In this document: piece by piece, positions 8,185 through 18,077 of the stretch
Position numbering within the stretch: position 1 is the stretch's first letter
Layout: each line of letters begins with the position of its first letter
Source: a bacterium Scap17
Lineage (GTDB): Bacteria; Pseudomonadota; Gammaproteobacteria; Pseudomonadales; Halomonadaceae
Direction of reading: 5' to 3'
DNA: 64,000 nt
NCBI GenBank assembly: GCA_013376735.1
Contig: VINJ01000001.1
Span: 806,001 to 870,000 of the forward strand
The notes under the pieces: model-generated
Told to the model about the DNA's origin: nothing
Database searches by the model: none
What the model saw: the letters and a program-made list of their open reading frames with translations, nothing else
Program-made: the position numbers and the translations under genes

Positions 8185-9240
8185 TCAGATCACGCCGCTG
8201 GCCAGCAGGCCGTGCATATGGATGGCCCCGATGGGGTGCTCATCCTCGTCACAGACTACCAGAACGCTGATGCGGTTTTCTTCCATGATGCGCACCGCTT
8301 CGGCGGCCAGCATGCTGGCGCGCACGGTCTTGCCGCCGCGGGTCATGACATCATCGACCTTCAGCGCGCGCAGATCGCCGTGCTGGTCGAGGGTGCGGCG
8401 CAGGTCACCATCGGTATAGACGCCGACCAGATGGTCGTCATCATCGATTACACAGGTGAAGCCCATGCCCTGACGCGTGATCTCGAGCAGCGCATCGCGC
8501 AGCGGGCTGCCGAGTGCCACGCGCGGCAGGGCGTCGCCATGATGCATCACGTCCTGGACTCGCAGCAGCAGGCGGCGACCCAGGCTGCCGCCCGGATGGG
8601 AAAGCGCGAATTCCTCGGCAGTGAAGCCGCGCGCCTCAAGCAGTGCCACCGCCAGGGCGTCGCCCATCACCAGCGCAGCGGTGGTCGAGGCGGTGGGTGC
8701 CAGATTCAGCGGGCAGGCTTCCTGGGCAACGCTGGTGTCCAGATGCGCCTCGGCGTCACGCGCCAGGGTCGAGCCGGGTTTGCCGGTCATCGAGACCAGC
8801 GGGGTGCCCATGCGCTTCAAGAGCGGTAGCAGCGCTGTGACTTCGGCGGTCTCTCCGGAGTTGGACAGCGCAAGTACTACATCGGCCGGCGTGATCATGC
8901 CCAGGTCGCCATGGCTGGCTTCCCCGGGGTGGACGAAGAAGGCCGGGGTGCCGGTGCTGGCCAGGGTGGCGGCGATCTTGCTGGCGACATGGCCGGATTT
9001 GCCCATGCCGGTCACGATGACGCGGCCCTTGGTGGCGAGCATCAGCTGACAGGCGCGGTCGAAGTCGTCATCGAGATGGCTTTCAAGCGCGGCGATGGCC
9101 GCCTCTTCAATGGCGAAGGTGCGACGGGCGCTGGCGCGAAAATCCGCCTGGCTGGCCGGAGTCTCATCAGCGGCGGCGGACTGGCTGGATGCTGAGGCGC
9201 CAGGTGTGGTGGCGTGTGGAGTGCTGGAAGGCTCGGTCAT
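8185..9240 (-). CDS. kdsD: Arabinose-5-phosphate isomerase KdsD
   Basis: A 351-residue sugar isomerase. A poorly conserved Ala/Ser/Thr-rich extension of about 30 residues precedes the SIS domain (VIVTGMGKSGHVASKIAATLASTGTP split over residues ~75-100; LSNSGETAEVTALL), and two CBS motifs follow from about residue 235. It interconverts ribulose-5-phosphate and arabinose-5-phosphate, the precursor of KDO. The ATG at 9240 gives a protein slightly longer than E. coli KdsD (328 residues), all of it in the N-terminal extension. It lies between yrbG and kdsC on the same strand. Confidence 0.95.
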   Translation of the reverse strand: MTEPSSTPHATTPGASASSQSAAADETPASQADFRASARRTFAIEEAAIAALESHLDDDFDRACQLMLATKGRVIVTGMGKSGHVASKIAATLASTGTPAFFVHPGEASHGDLGMITPADVVLALSNSGETAEVTALLPLLKRMGTPLVSMTGKPGSTLARDAEAHLDTSVAQEACPLNLAPTASTTAALVMGDALAVALLEARGFTAEEFALSHPGGSLGRRLLLRVQDVMHHGDALPRVALGSPLRDALLEITRQGMGFTCVIDDDDHLVGVYTDGDLRRTLDQHGDLRALKVDDVMTRGGKTVRASMLAAEAVRIMEENRISVLVVCDEDEHPIGAIHMHGLLASGVI

Positions 9241-9339
9241 GATCGAATTGTTGCCTGTGGTTGGCCAGGGCTCAGGCCGCGCGGAAAGGGCGTGTCATCC
9301 CGCGCGGCGGCGTGGCAAACGATGATGAAGACGCTGCCG

Positions 9340-10284
9340 TCAGCGAGTCAGGCTGATGGCAAGCCAGGCCGTGTAGGCCAGATAGCAGGCGAGCAGGATA
9401 ACACCTGGGGCACGGCCGATGCGCCCACGGCGCTGCCAGATGAGCAACGCGGCCAGCAGCAGCGTCAGTCCCAGCATCACCGGATAGTCACGGCTGATGG
9501 CGCTGCCATCCACCGGTCCCGGCGCCAGCAGGCCCGGCACGGGCAGCACGGCGAGGATGTTGAACAGGTTGGAGCCGATGACGTTGCCGATGGCGATGTC
9601 GTGATGGCGCTTGAGGGCGCTGGCCACGCTGGCGGCCAGTTCCGGCAGGCTGGTGCCGATGGCGATCACGGTCAGGCCGATGATCAATTCCGGCACGCCG
9701 AGTGCCTGGGCGATGTCGGTCGCTCCCCACACCAGCGCCCGCGAGCTGGCGATCAGCACGGCCAGCCCGACCAGTAGCCAGAAGATGGCGCGCCCGGTAC
9801 TCATCTCGGGCACGTCATCCTGGCTTTCCGCCTCACTCGGGGCATCGACCTTGAACAGCCACACCAGCGTGAAGACCAGCAGGGCCAGCAGCAGGATGCC
9901 ATCGAGACGCTCGAGCCCGCTGTTGGACAGCGCATAACCGCCCAGCGCCGTAGCCGCCAGCAGCAGCGGCAGCTCGCGGCGCACCAGCCCGAAATGCACT
10001 GGAATCGGGGCGATCAACGCCGTGACGCCGAGCACCAGGCCGATATTGGCGATGTTTGAGCCCAGCGCATTGCCGGTCGCGATATCCGGAGTGCCATCAA
10101 GAGAGGCCATGATGGAGACGACGATCTCGGGGGCAGAGGTGCCGACGGAGACAATCGTCATCCCGATCAGCAGTTTGCTCATCCCGGCGCGCCACGCAGT
10201 GGCCGCGGCTCCTTCGACGAAGCGATCAGCACTCCAGACAAGACCAATCAGGCCGATGACGACTGCAAGGATGGGAAATAGCAT
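9340..10284 (-). CDS. yrbG: Calcium/sodium exchanger family protein YrbG
   Basis: A 314-residue membrane protein with about ten hydrophobic segments and the two inverted alpha repeats of the CaCA family: GTSAPEIVVS...GNALGSNIANIGL in the N-terminal half and GTSLPELAAS...GNVIGSNLFNILA in the C-terminal half. The glutamates in SAPE and SLPE are the expected ion ligands. The physiological ion is not fixed by sequence; calcium/sodium antiport is the family inference. It stands at the head of the minus-strand kdsD-kdsC-lpt cluster and diverges from mlaF. Confidence 0.9.
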   Translation of the reverse strand: MLFPILAVVIGLIGLVWSADRFVEGAAATAWRAGMSKLLIGMTIVSVGTSAPEIVVSIMASLDGTPDIATGNALGSNIANIGLVLGVTALIAPIPVHFGLVRRELPLLLAATALGGYALSNSGLERLDGILLLALLVFTLVWLFKVDAPSEAESQDDVPEMSTGRAIFWLLVGLAVLIASSRALVWGATDIAQALGVPELIIGLTVIAIGTSLPELAASVASALKRHHDIAIGNVIGSNLFNILAVLPVPGLLAPGPVDGSAISRDYPVMLGLTLLLAALLIWQRRGRIGRAPGVILLACYLAYTAWLAISLTR

Positions 10285-10599
10285 CAGAACTCTCGGGTCA
10301 GGGGGCAGGGCGGTGGCGTATCGCCGGGAACCGCGCCATTAAACGCATCCCCCCAATCCATTGCAAGACGGCGGCCTTGTTCGCATTGCAGGCCGTGTTG
10401 CCGAGCGCATTGCTGCCCGCATCACCACCCGCGGCACGGCTCTGTTGCCTTGATGAGACTGGCGGCACAGGGGTGGGTTCGGATACGATGTTCGCTAACT
10501 AACTTGATCCTTGGATCCCATGACTCGGACATTCGTCCTGTTCACGAGCCGACTGCGTGTGGCTTGTCACGGCGAAGGTCCCTCACAGCGGATGCTTCT
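10285..10599. other. Divergent intergenic region yrbG / mlaF
   Basis: About 315 bp without a gene. It must carry the promoters for the minus-strand yrbG-lpt cluster and the plus-strand mla operon. A TACGAT element at 10484-10489 could be an mlaF -10 box but has no good -35 partner. I see no large inverted repeat. Confidence 0.4.
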
Positions 10600-11520
10600 A
10601 TGACTGATTTGCCCGGTCAGACCGCAACCCGGACGGGTGCGGACGGCCAGGATGCGCAGGCTTCTTCACGTGGCGCGGCAGGCGAGATCAATCTCGATGA
10701 CGCCCTGATTCGTGTCGAAGGCCTGCGGTTCACCCGTGGAGAACGCGAGATATTCTCCGGCATCGACCTCAAGATCCCGCGCGGCAAGATAACCGCCATC
10801 ATGGGGCCTTCCGGTACCGGCAAGACGACACTGCTCAAGTTGATCGGCGGCCAGTTGACACCTTCGGCAGGACGCGTCGAGATCGCCGGGTTGCACGTGC
10901 ATGGCCTGTCGCGGCGCGAGCTGTTTCGCATGCGCCGTCGCATGGGCATGCTGTTTCAGAGCGGTGCCCTGTTCTCCGACCTGAGCGTGTTCGAGAACGT
11001 CGCCTTCCCGTTGCGCGTCCACACCGATCTCCCCGATGCGATGATTCGTGACATCGTGCTGATCAAGCTCGAATCCGTCGGGCTGCGCGGCGCGCGTGAA
11101 CTGATGCCGGCCGAACTCTCCGGCGGCATGACGCGGCGTGTGGCGCTGGCGCGAGCCATCGCGCTGGACCCGGACCTCATCATGTACGACGAGCCGTTCG
11201 CCGGGCAGGACCCCATCTCGATGGGCGTGCTGGTCAATCTGATCCGGCGCCTCAATGATGCGCTGGGCATGACGGCGCTGGTGGTCTCGCACGACATCAA
11301 GGAAACGCTGACCATTGCCGATTACGTCTATGTGATCGCCGATGGCAAGGTGATGGCGCAGGGCACCCCCGAGGCGCTGAACGCCGAATCGGACCCGCGT
11401 GTGGCCCAGTTCATCCACGGCAAGCCGGATGGCCCGGTGCCCTTCCATTACCCCGCCCCGGACTTCGCCGGCGACATTCTCGATGGTCGCGAGTCGGCAA
11501 CCCGCAGGAGAGAGTCATGA
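10600..11520 (+). CDS. mlaF: Phospholipid transport ABC ATPase MlaF
   Basis: A 306-residue ABC ATPase with Walker [10 protein letters not shown] (69-77), a signature in [14 protein letters not shown], and Walker [14 protein letters not shown]. The first 35 or so residues are a Gln/Thr/Gly-rich extension; the ATG at 10600 is the first plausible start after a long upstream frame with non-protein-like composition. With MlaE, D and B it returns mislocalised phospholipid from the outer membrane. Its stop overlaps the mlaE start (ATGA at 11517), the start of a tight operon. Confidence 0.94.
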   Translation: MTDLPGQTATRTGADGQDAQASSRGAAGEINLDDALIRVEGLRFTRGEREIFSGIDLKIPRGKITAIMGPSGTGKTTLLKLIGGQLTPSAGRVEIAGLHVHGLSRRELFRMRRRMGMLFQSGALFSDLSVFENVAFPLRVHTDLPDAMIRDIVLIKLESVGLRGARELMPAELSGGMTRRVALARAIALDPDLIMYDEPFAGQDPISMGVLVNLIRRLNDALGMTALVVSHDIKETLTIADYVYVIADGKVMAQGTPEALNAESDPRVAQFIHGKPDGPVPFHYPAPDFAGDILDGRESATRRRES

Positions 11521-12317
11521 GTGGTCTGAATCGTGGCCCGCTCGGGGCCATCACGTCACTGGGCCGCAGCAGCATCGACGTGATCGCGGCCATCGGGCGC
11601 GCCGGCATGCTGCTGGTGCAGGCCGGTATCGGCATCCCGTCCCGTGAGGGCATTGGCCTGTGGGTGCGACAGATGCACTTCGTCGGTGTGCTGTCGCTGG
11701 CCATCGTGCTGGTCTCGGGGCTGTTCATCGGCATGGTGCTGGCGCTGCAGGGCTACACCATTCTGGTCGGTTTCGGCGCCGAGGAAGCGCTGGGACAGAT
11801 GGTGTCGCTGTCACTGCTGCGCGAGCTGGCGCCTGTGGTCGCGGCCTTGCTGTTTGCCGGGCGCGCGGGGTCGGCGCTGACGGCGGAGATCGGCCTGATG
11901 AAGGCCACCGAGCAGTTGACCAGCATGGAGATGATCGGCGTCGATCCGCTCAAGCGCATCGTCGCGCCGCGCCTGTGGGCCGGGTTCGTCTCGCTGCCGC
12001 TGCTGACCATCGGCTTCAGTGTCGTGGGTATCTGGGGCGGCAAGCTGGTGGGGGTCGACTGGCTGGGCATCTACGAGGGCGCCTACTGGAGCAGCATGCA
12101 GTCGAACGTCGATTTCATCGGTGATGTCATGAATGGCGTCATCAAGTCACTGGTCTTCGGGCTGGTGGTCAGCTGGATCGCCGTCTTCCAGGGCTATGAC
12201 CTGATCCCGACCTCGGAAGGCATTTCGCGCGCCACCACACGTACCGTGGTTTATTCATCTTTGGCGGTGCTGGGACTCGACTTTGTCCTCACGGCCGTCA
12301 TGTTCGGAGAGATTTGA
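11517..12317 (+). CDS. mlaE: Phospholipid transport permease MlaE
   Basis: A 266-residue MlaE/DUF140 permease with about five to six membrane segments. Conserved pieces include [14 protein letters not shown](A)[21 protein letters not shown] and [14 protein letters not shown], the last being the characteristic cytoplasmic coupling region. It forms the inner-membrane channel of the Mla complex with MlaF. It overlaps mlaF by 4 bp and mlaD by 1 bp. Confidence 0.95.
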   Translation: MSGLNRGPLGAITSLGRSSIDVIAAIGRAGMLLVQAGIGIPSREGIGLWVRQMHFVGVLSLAIVLVSGLFIGMVLALQGYTILVGFGAEEALGQMVSLSLLRELAPVVAALLFAGRAGSALTAEIGLMKATEQLTSMEMIGVDPLKRIVAPRLWAGFVSLPLLTIGFSVVGIWGGKLVGVDWLGIYEGAYWSSMQSNVDFIGDVMNGVIKSLVFGLVVSWIAVFQGYDLIPTSEGISRATTRTVVYSSLAVLGLDFVLTAVMFGEI

Positions 12318-12781
12318 TGAAACGTACCCGCATGCTCGAGTTCGGCGTGGGCCTGTTCATACTCGCTGGTTTCCTGGGAATGGTCTTCCTGGGGCTGCGT
12401 GTCAGCGGCGTCACGTTCCAGCAGGCTGATGACACCTTCGTGCTCAATGCCAACTTCTCAGGGATCGGAAGCCTCAAGGCGCGGTCAAAGGTCACGATGG
12501 CAGGTGTTGCCGTCGGCAGCGTCGAGAAGATCGAGCTGGACCCGAAGTGGTTTGACGCCCGTGTCACGATGAAGCTGGACAGCAGCCTGCGTGGCAAGCT
12601 GAGCAAGGACACCACCGCCGCCATCCTGACGTCCGGCCTGCTGGGCGAGCAGTACATCGGCCTGAGTACCGGGGGAGACCCGGACGTGCTGGAGGACGGC
12701 GACACCATTCGCGATACCCAGTCTGCACTGGTGCTGGAAGAGTTGATCCAGCAGTTCGTGTCCAATTTTTCGAAGAGCTGA
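12317..12781 (+). CDS. mlaD: Phospholipid transport MCE-domain protein MlaD
   Basis: A 154-residue protein: an N-terminal membrane anchor (EFGVGLFILAGFLGMVFLGLR), then one MCE domain with the usual start ANFSGIGSLKARSKVTMAGV and the SGLLGEQYIGLS loop. It forms the hexameric periplasmic ring of MlaFEDB. The ATG at 12317 overlaps the mlaE stop (TGATG); an in-frame TTG at 12314 is less likely. The protein lacks the C-terminal extension seen in E. coli MlaD. A 15-nt tandem repeat begins at its stop codon. Confidence 0.94.
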   Translation: MKRTRMLEFGVGLFILAGFLGMVFLGLRVSGVTFQQADDTFVLNANFSGIGSLKARSKVTMAGVAVGSVEKIELDPKWFDARVTMKLDSSLRGKLSKDTTAAILTSGLLGEQYIGLSTGGDPDVLEDGDTIRDTQSALVLEELIQQFVSNFSKS

Positions 12782-12821
12782 TTCTGGAAGCGCTGATTCT
12801 CGAAGCGCTGTTCATCGAAGT
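12777..12821 (+). repeat. Three tandem 15-nt repeats at the end of mlaD
   Basis: GCTGATTCTGGAAGC, GCTGATTCTCGAAGC and GCTGTTCATCGAAGT stand head to tail at 12777, 12792 and 12807. The mlaD stop codon TGA (12779-12781) lies inside the first copy, and the second copy repeats it in the same frame. It looks like a slippage-type duplication of the gene's 3' end. Confidence 0.7.
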
Positions 12822-12920
12822 CCAGGCACCCGGCGCATGCGTGTGATGCGCCGAAAGACCTGACTCGGTGCCTGTGGTTTCACGTTCGAGCACGATGCAC
12901 ATTTTCAAGGAGCAACCCTG

Positions 12921-13583
12921 ATGATTCCTAGCCTCAAGAAGCTGATCCGTCCGCTGAGCGTGCTGAGCCTGTCCGCCCTGATGGCGCTGAGCCCGCTGGC
13001 CATGGCCGCCCCGCAGGAGCCGGACGTGCTGCTGCGCGACACGGTCGAGGGCCTGACTACCAAGATCGATAGCCGCGAGAGCTACTACAAGGACAACGTC
13101 GACGAGCTGGAAAGCCTGGTGGATTCCGCGCTGAAGCCGGTGGTGGATTATCGCTACATCGCCGCCAGCGTGATGGGCAAGTACTTCAAGGGCGCCTCTC
13201 CTGAGCAGCGCACCGAATTCGCCAAGGTCTTCCATGACACCCTGATCGGCACCTATGCCAAGGGGCTGGTGAGCTTCGATTACGCCAGGCTGGACGTGAA
13301 GGACAGCGAAGGTGAGCGTCGCTATGAAGACCAGGACACCGTCTACATGGACGTGGTCGATACCAAGGGCAAGGTCTATCCGGTGGCCTATTCCATGCGT
13401 CTGCGCAACGACAAGTGGAAGGTGGTCAACGTGATCGTCAATGGCGTCAACCTGGGCCTGACCTTCCGCAACCAGTTCGACCAGGCCATGCGTGACAACG
13501 GCCGCGACATCGATGCCGTCATCAAGGGCTGGCAGCCGGATGTCGACCTCGAGAAGGGTGAGGGGGATCAGGGCAACAGCTGA
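12921..13583 (+). CDS. mlaC: Periplasmic phospholipid carrier MlaC
   Basis: A 220-residue MlaC/Ttg2D protein with a cleavable signal peptide (cleavage near residue 29 in LAMAAPQ) and the family fold, including YYKDNVDELESLVDSAL and the VVNVIVNGVNLGLTFRNQF end. It shuttles phospholipid between MlaA at the outer membrane and MlaD. AAGGAG stands 9 nt before the ATG. It follows mlaD after a 139-bp gap that holds the tandem repeat, the loosest spacing in this operon. Confidence 0.94.
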   Translation: MIPSLKKLIRPLSVLSLSALMALSPLAMAAPQEPDVLLRDTVEGLTTKIDSRESYYKDNVDELESLVDSALKPVVDYRYIAASVMGKYFKGASPEQRTEFAKVFHDTLIGTYAKGLVSFDYARLDVKDSEGERRYEDQDTVYMDVVDTKGKVYPVAYSMRLRNDKWKVVNVIVNGVNLGLTFRNQFDQAMRDNGRDIDAVIKGWQPDVDLEKGEGDQGNS

Positions 13584-13597
13584 GCCCTGTCGTCGCC

Positions 13598-13969
13598 ATG
13601 ACCATGAAAACTCTCTTCGATCGCGAGGGCGTCACGCTGGAAGCCGGTGACGCACGGTTGAGCCTGAGTGGCCAGCCGGATTTCGACAATGCCGCAGAGC
13701 TGGCGGATTCCGGCAGGAAATGGCTGGGGCGCCGCGAGGATGGGGTTTCCATCGATCTGTGCGGCGTGGATAGCGCCAGTACTGCCACCCTGAGCGTGCT
13801 GCTCGAGTGGCAGCGCCATCTGGCGGAGCATGGTGGGCACGTCGCTCATCTCGCGTTGTCTCCCGCGTTGAGCCGACTGGCGGCAGTCTCTGGACTGGAA
13901 AACCTGCTGCCGGGGCTGAATGTCGCTGAGATCAGCGCCGAGCCCCCGCTGTCACTCGAGACGTCCTGA
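13598..13969 (+). CDS. mlaB: STAS-domain protein MlaB
   Basis: A 123-residue STAS (anti-sigma antagonist-like) domain: RLSLSGQPDFDNAAELADSG and the core VSIDLCGVDSASTATLSVLLEW. MlaB is the cytoplasmic partner that stabilises MlaF in the Mla complex. It is 14 bp downstream of mlaC and is the last gene before a strong hairpin. The ATG at 13598 was taken; a second ATG two codons on is possible. Confidence 0.9.
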   Translation: MTMKTLFDREGVTLEAGDARLSLSGQPDFDNAAELADSGRKWLGRREDGVSIDLCGVDSASTATLSVLLEWQRHLAEHGGHVAHLALSPALSRLAAVSGLENLLPGLNVAEISAEPPLSLETS

Positions 13970-13972
13970 GCC

Positions 13973-14009
13973 AGCAGTGTGGCCTGACTACCTGTCAGGC
14001 CACACTGCT
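13973..14009 (+). terminator. Strong hairpin at end of the mla operon
   Basis: AGCAGTGTGGCCTGAC / GTCAGGCCACACTGCT: a perfect 16-bp stem with loop TACCT right after the mlaB stop. There is no T run behind it, so it may work as a terminator or as an RNA 3'-end stabiliser. Confidence 0.65.
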
Positions 14010-14194
14010 CTGCTGGATGCTAGAGGCTTGTCCGTATCGCCATTCATGCGCGCGGCAACGTGGAGGCAGCGATTGACTGCCAATCGCGTTCCCGCGCGCT
14101 TTTGATTACCATGTGCGGTCATATCGCATCGATCGTCGCGCAAGGATTCCCTGCCACGATCCCGACATGTACCGCGAAGGAGTCATCGCCCGTC

Positions 14195-14449
14195 ATGCAA
14201 CCGAATGATGTCAAGGCCCTGCTCGAGGCTCGTATCGAGAACGTCGATTTTCATATCCAGGGTGAGGGCTGCAATTTCCAGGTCGTCGCCGTGGGGGATG
14301 TCTTTGCCGAGCTGAGCCGCGTCAAGGCCCAGCAGCTGGTCTACTCCGCACTCAATGATGAGATCCGCTCTGGCGCGCTGCATGCCATCAGCATTCGTAC
14401 CTATACCCCGGCGCAGTTCGAAGCTGCCGCCGGCAACGCTCAGGGTTGA
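14195..14449 (+). CDS. ibaG: BolA-family protein IbaG
   Basis: An 84-residue BolA-like protein: the KALLEARIENVDFHIQGEG start and the conserved FAELSRVKAQQLVYSALNDEI...HAISIRTYTP. BolA proteins bind monothiol glutaredoxins and [2Fe-2S] clusters. Its place just before murA (12 bp gap) identifies it as IbaG (YrbA) and not BolA itself. The start at 14195 was chosen by homology; an AAGGAG lies 12 nt upstream. Confidence 0.9.
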   Translation: MQPNDVKALLEARIENVDFHIQGEGCNFQVVAVGDVFAELSRVKAQQLVYSALNDEIRSGALHAISIRTYTPAQFEAAAGNAQG

Positions 14450-15727
<1,278 letters not shown>

Positions 15728-15744
15728 TCAGTGGCCCACCTCGT

Positions 15745-15770
15745 GCTGCCGGCCTTGATTGACCGGCAGC
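15745..15770 (+). terminator. Hairpin between murA and hisG
   Basis: GCTGCCGG / CCGGCAGC, an 8-bp stem with a 10-nt loop in the 83-bp murA-hisG gap. No T run follows; possibly an attenuating or 3'-end hairpin. Confidence 0.4.
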
Positions 15771-15810
15771 GCGTGCCGAATTCCTACGTACAAGCACGGG
15801 CGAATACCCC

Positions 15811-16455
15811 ATGAGCAAGCAACTGGTCGTCGCCCTCTCCAAGGGGCGTATCCTCAAGGAAACCCTGCCGCTGCTGGCTGACGCTGGCATCGAGCCGCTG
15901 GAAGATCTCGACAAGAGCCGCAAGCTGCTCTTCGATACCAATCTGCCGGACGTCAAGCTGGTCATCATCCGTGCCACCGACGTGCCGACCTACGTGCAGC
16001 TGGGCGCGGCCGATCTCGGCATCGCCGGCAAGGACGTGCTGCTCGAGCATGGTGCCGAAGGCCTGTACGAGCCGCTGGACCTGGAAATCGCCAAGTGCCG
16101 CCTGATGACCGCCGGTGTCGTCGGTCAGCAGCAGCAGGGCGCTCGCCGCCGCGTCGCGACCAAGTTCGTCGATGTCGCGCGTCGTTATTACGCCGAGCAG
16201 GGCATTCAGGCGGAAGTCATCAAGCTCTACGGTGCGATGGAACTGGCCCCGCTGATGAATCTGGCCGACGAGATCGTCGATATCGTCGACACCGGCAACA
16301 CCCTGCGCGCCAACGGCATGGAGCCGCGCGAGCTGATCACCGACATCAGCACGCGTCTGGTGGTCAACAAGGCCGCCATGACCATGAAGCACGATCGTCT
16401 CAAGCCGCTGATCGATCGCCTGCGTCAGGCCGTGGAAGCCCGCCGCGAGGCGTGA
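15811..16455 (+). CDS. hisG: ATP phosphoribosyltransferase, short-form catalytic subunit HisG
   Basis: A 214-residue HisG of the short form, which lacks the C-terminal histidine-binding domain and therefore needs HisZ as a regulatory partner; hisZ is not in this window. Family motifs include [37 protein letters not shown] and the PRPP loop [15 protein letters not shown]. It catalyses the first step of histidine synthesis from ATP and PRPP. Confidence 0.96.
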   Translation: MSKQLVVALSKGRILKETLPLLADAGIEPLEDLDKSRKLLFDTNLPDVKLVIIRATDVPTYVQLGAADLGIAGKDVLLEHGAEGLYEPLDLEIAKCRLMTAGVVGQQQQGARRRVATKFVDVARRYYAEQGIQAEVIKLYGAMELAPLMNLADEIVDIVDTGNTLRANGMEPRELITDISTRLVVNKAAMTMKHDRLKPLIDRLRQAVEARREA

Positions 16456-16646
16456 TGGCGGCGTGCTGTTGGCATCGACCCGATGGATACCCAAGGTCGC
16501 ATAGATGACCGTGGCAGAAGATGACGCTCGAAACGCCAGCTGCCGCCCCTGCTCGTCACGATCCTTATCAAGATGATAGGGGTAGGCGCTGGACAGAGCC
16601 CGTCCGGTTCAGCCTTCTCTGCCAAGCAATGAGAAAAGAGGTTCGC

Positions 16647-17951
16647 ATGGATACCTTGATCAACCGGCTTGATAGCCGTGATACCGATTTTATTGCCCGC
16701 CTGGATCGCTTGCTGTCATGGGAGGGCGTGTCCGATGCCGAGGTACAGCATCGTGTCACCGACATCCTCGCGCGCGTCAAGCAGGAAGGCGATGTGGCGC
16801 TGGTGGAGTTCTCCAACCGCTTCGACCGCCTGAATGTCTCGAGCATGGCCGAGCTGGTCATCGGTGCCGAGCGTCTGGCCCAGGCCTATGCCGACTTGCC
16901 GGCGGATCAGCGCGAGGCGCTGGCTGTGGCTGCCGAGCGCGTGCGTGTCTATCACGAGCATCAGAAGCCGGAAAGCTGGTCCTTCAAGGACGAGCACGGC
17001 AGCCTGCTGGGCCAGAAGGTCACGCCGCTGGACCGCGCCGGCATCTACGTGCCGGGCGGCAAGGCCGCCTACCCGTCATCCGTGCTGATGAACGCGATTC
17101 CGGCGCATGTCGCGGGCGTGCGCGAGATCATCATGGTCGTGCCGACGCCGGACGGCGTGGTCAATGAGCTGGTGCTGGCCGCGGCTCACCTGGCGGGTAT
17201 CGATCGTGTCTTCACCATCGGTGGCGCCCAGGCCGTGGCGGCACTGGCCTACGGCACCGAGTCCGTGCCGCGCGTCGACAAGATCGTCGGACCGGGCAAC
17301 ATCTACGTGGCGACTGCCAAGCGTGCGGTGTTCGGTCAGGTCGGTATCGACATGATCGCCGGGCCGTCCGAGATCCTGGTGGTCAGTGATGGCGTGACCG
17401 ATCCGGACTGGCTGGCGATGGACCTGTTCTCCCAGGCTGAGCACGATGAAGATGCCCAGGCGATCCTGATCGGATGGGATGACGAGCACCTGGCCGCCGT
17501 CGAGGCCTCCATCGCACGCCTGGCACCGACCATGGAGCGTGCCGAGATCATCCTGACCTCGCTGCGTGAGCGTGGCGCCCTGATCCGTGTCAGCGGGCCG
17601 GAGCAGGCGCTGGAGCTGACCAACCGCATCGCGCCGGAGCACCTGGAGCTCTCGGTGGCCAATCCCCAGGAGTGGGTCGAGGGCGTGCGCCACGCCGGCG
17701 CCATCTTCATGGGCTCGCATACCTCCGAGGCGCTGGGCGATTACTGCGCCGGGCCGAATCACGTGCTGCCGACCTCCGGCACCGCGCGCTTCTCCTCGCC
17801 GCTGGGCGTCTATGACTTCCAGAAGCGCTCCTCGCTGATCCAGTGCTCGCCAGCGGGCGCGTCAGTGCTCGGGCGTACCGCCTCGGTACTGGCACGTGGC
17901 GAGTCGCTGACGGCACATGCGCGCAGTGCCGAGAATCGCATTCTCGACTGA
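16647..17951 (+). CDS. hisD: Histidinol dehydrogenase HisD
   Basis: A 434-residue zinc enzyme. The fingerprint [10 protein letters not shown], the NAD-contact region [18 protein letters not shown] and the zinc/catalytic region [21 protein letters not shown] are all present. It performs the last two oxidations to histidine. The ATG at 16647 starts MDTLINRL and has AAAGAGG upstream; the frame continues upstream without support. A 190-bp gap separates it from hisG. In pseudomonads hisC follows; here a terminator and a convergent protease gene follow. Confidence 0.96.
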   Translation: MDTLINRLDSRDTDFIARLDRLLSWEGVSDAEVQHRVTDILARVKQEGDVALVEFSNRFDRLNVSSMAELVIGAERLAQAYADLPADQREALAVAAERVRVYHEHQKPESWSFKDEHGSLLGQKVTPLDRAGIYVPGGKAAYPSSVLMNAIPAHVAGVREIIMVVPTPDGVVNELVLAAAHLAGIDRVFTIGGAQAVAALAYGTESVPRVDKIVGPGNIYVATAKRAVFGQVGIDMIAGPSEILVVSDGVTDPDWLAMDLFSQAEHDEDAQAILIGWDDEHLAAVEASIARLAPTMERAEIILTSLRERGALIRVSGPEQALELTNRIAPEHLELSVANPQEWVEGVRHAGAIFMGSHTSEALGDYCAGPNHVLPTSGTARFSSPLGVYDFQKRSSLIQCSPAGASVLGRTASVLARGESLTAHARSAENRILD

Positions 17952-17990
17952 TCTTGAGACTGAGCCTTGCCTGGTCAGTCGTCTGACAAG

Positions 17991-18031
17991 ACAAGAAGCC
18001 CCGCGACGGACTCCGTCGCGGGGCTTCTTGT
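17991..18031. terminator. Bidirectional terminator between hisD and degS
   Basis: ACAAGAAGCCCCGCGACGGA / TCCGTCGCGGGGCTTCTTGT around a single C: a perfect 20-bp inverted repeat in the 126-bp gap between two convergent genes. Confidence 0.85.
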
Positions 18032-18077
18032 CATCATGGGGCGGGGGCTGCCCAAGGCGCTGCGCCGATATACCGGC

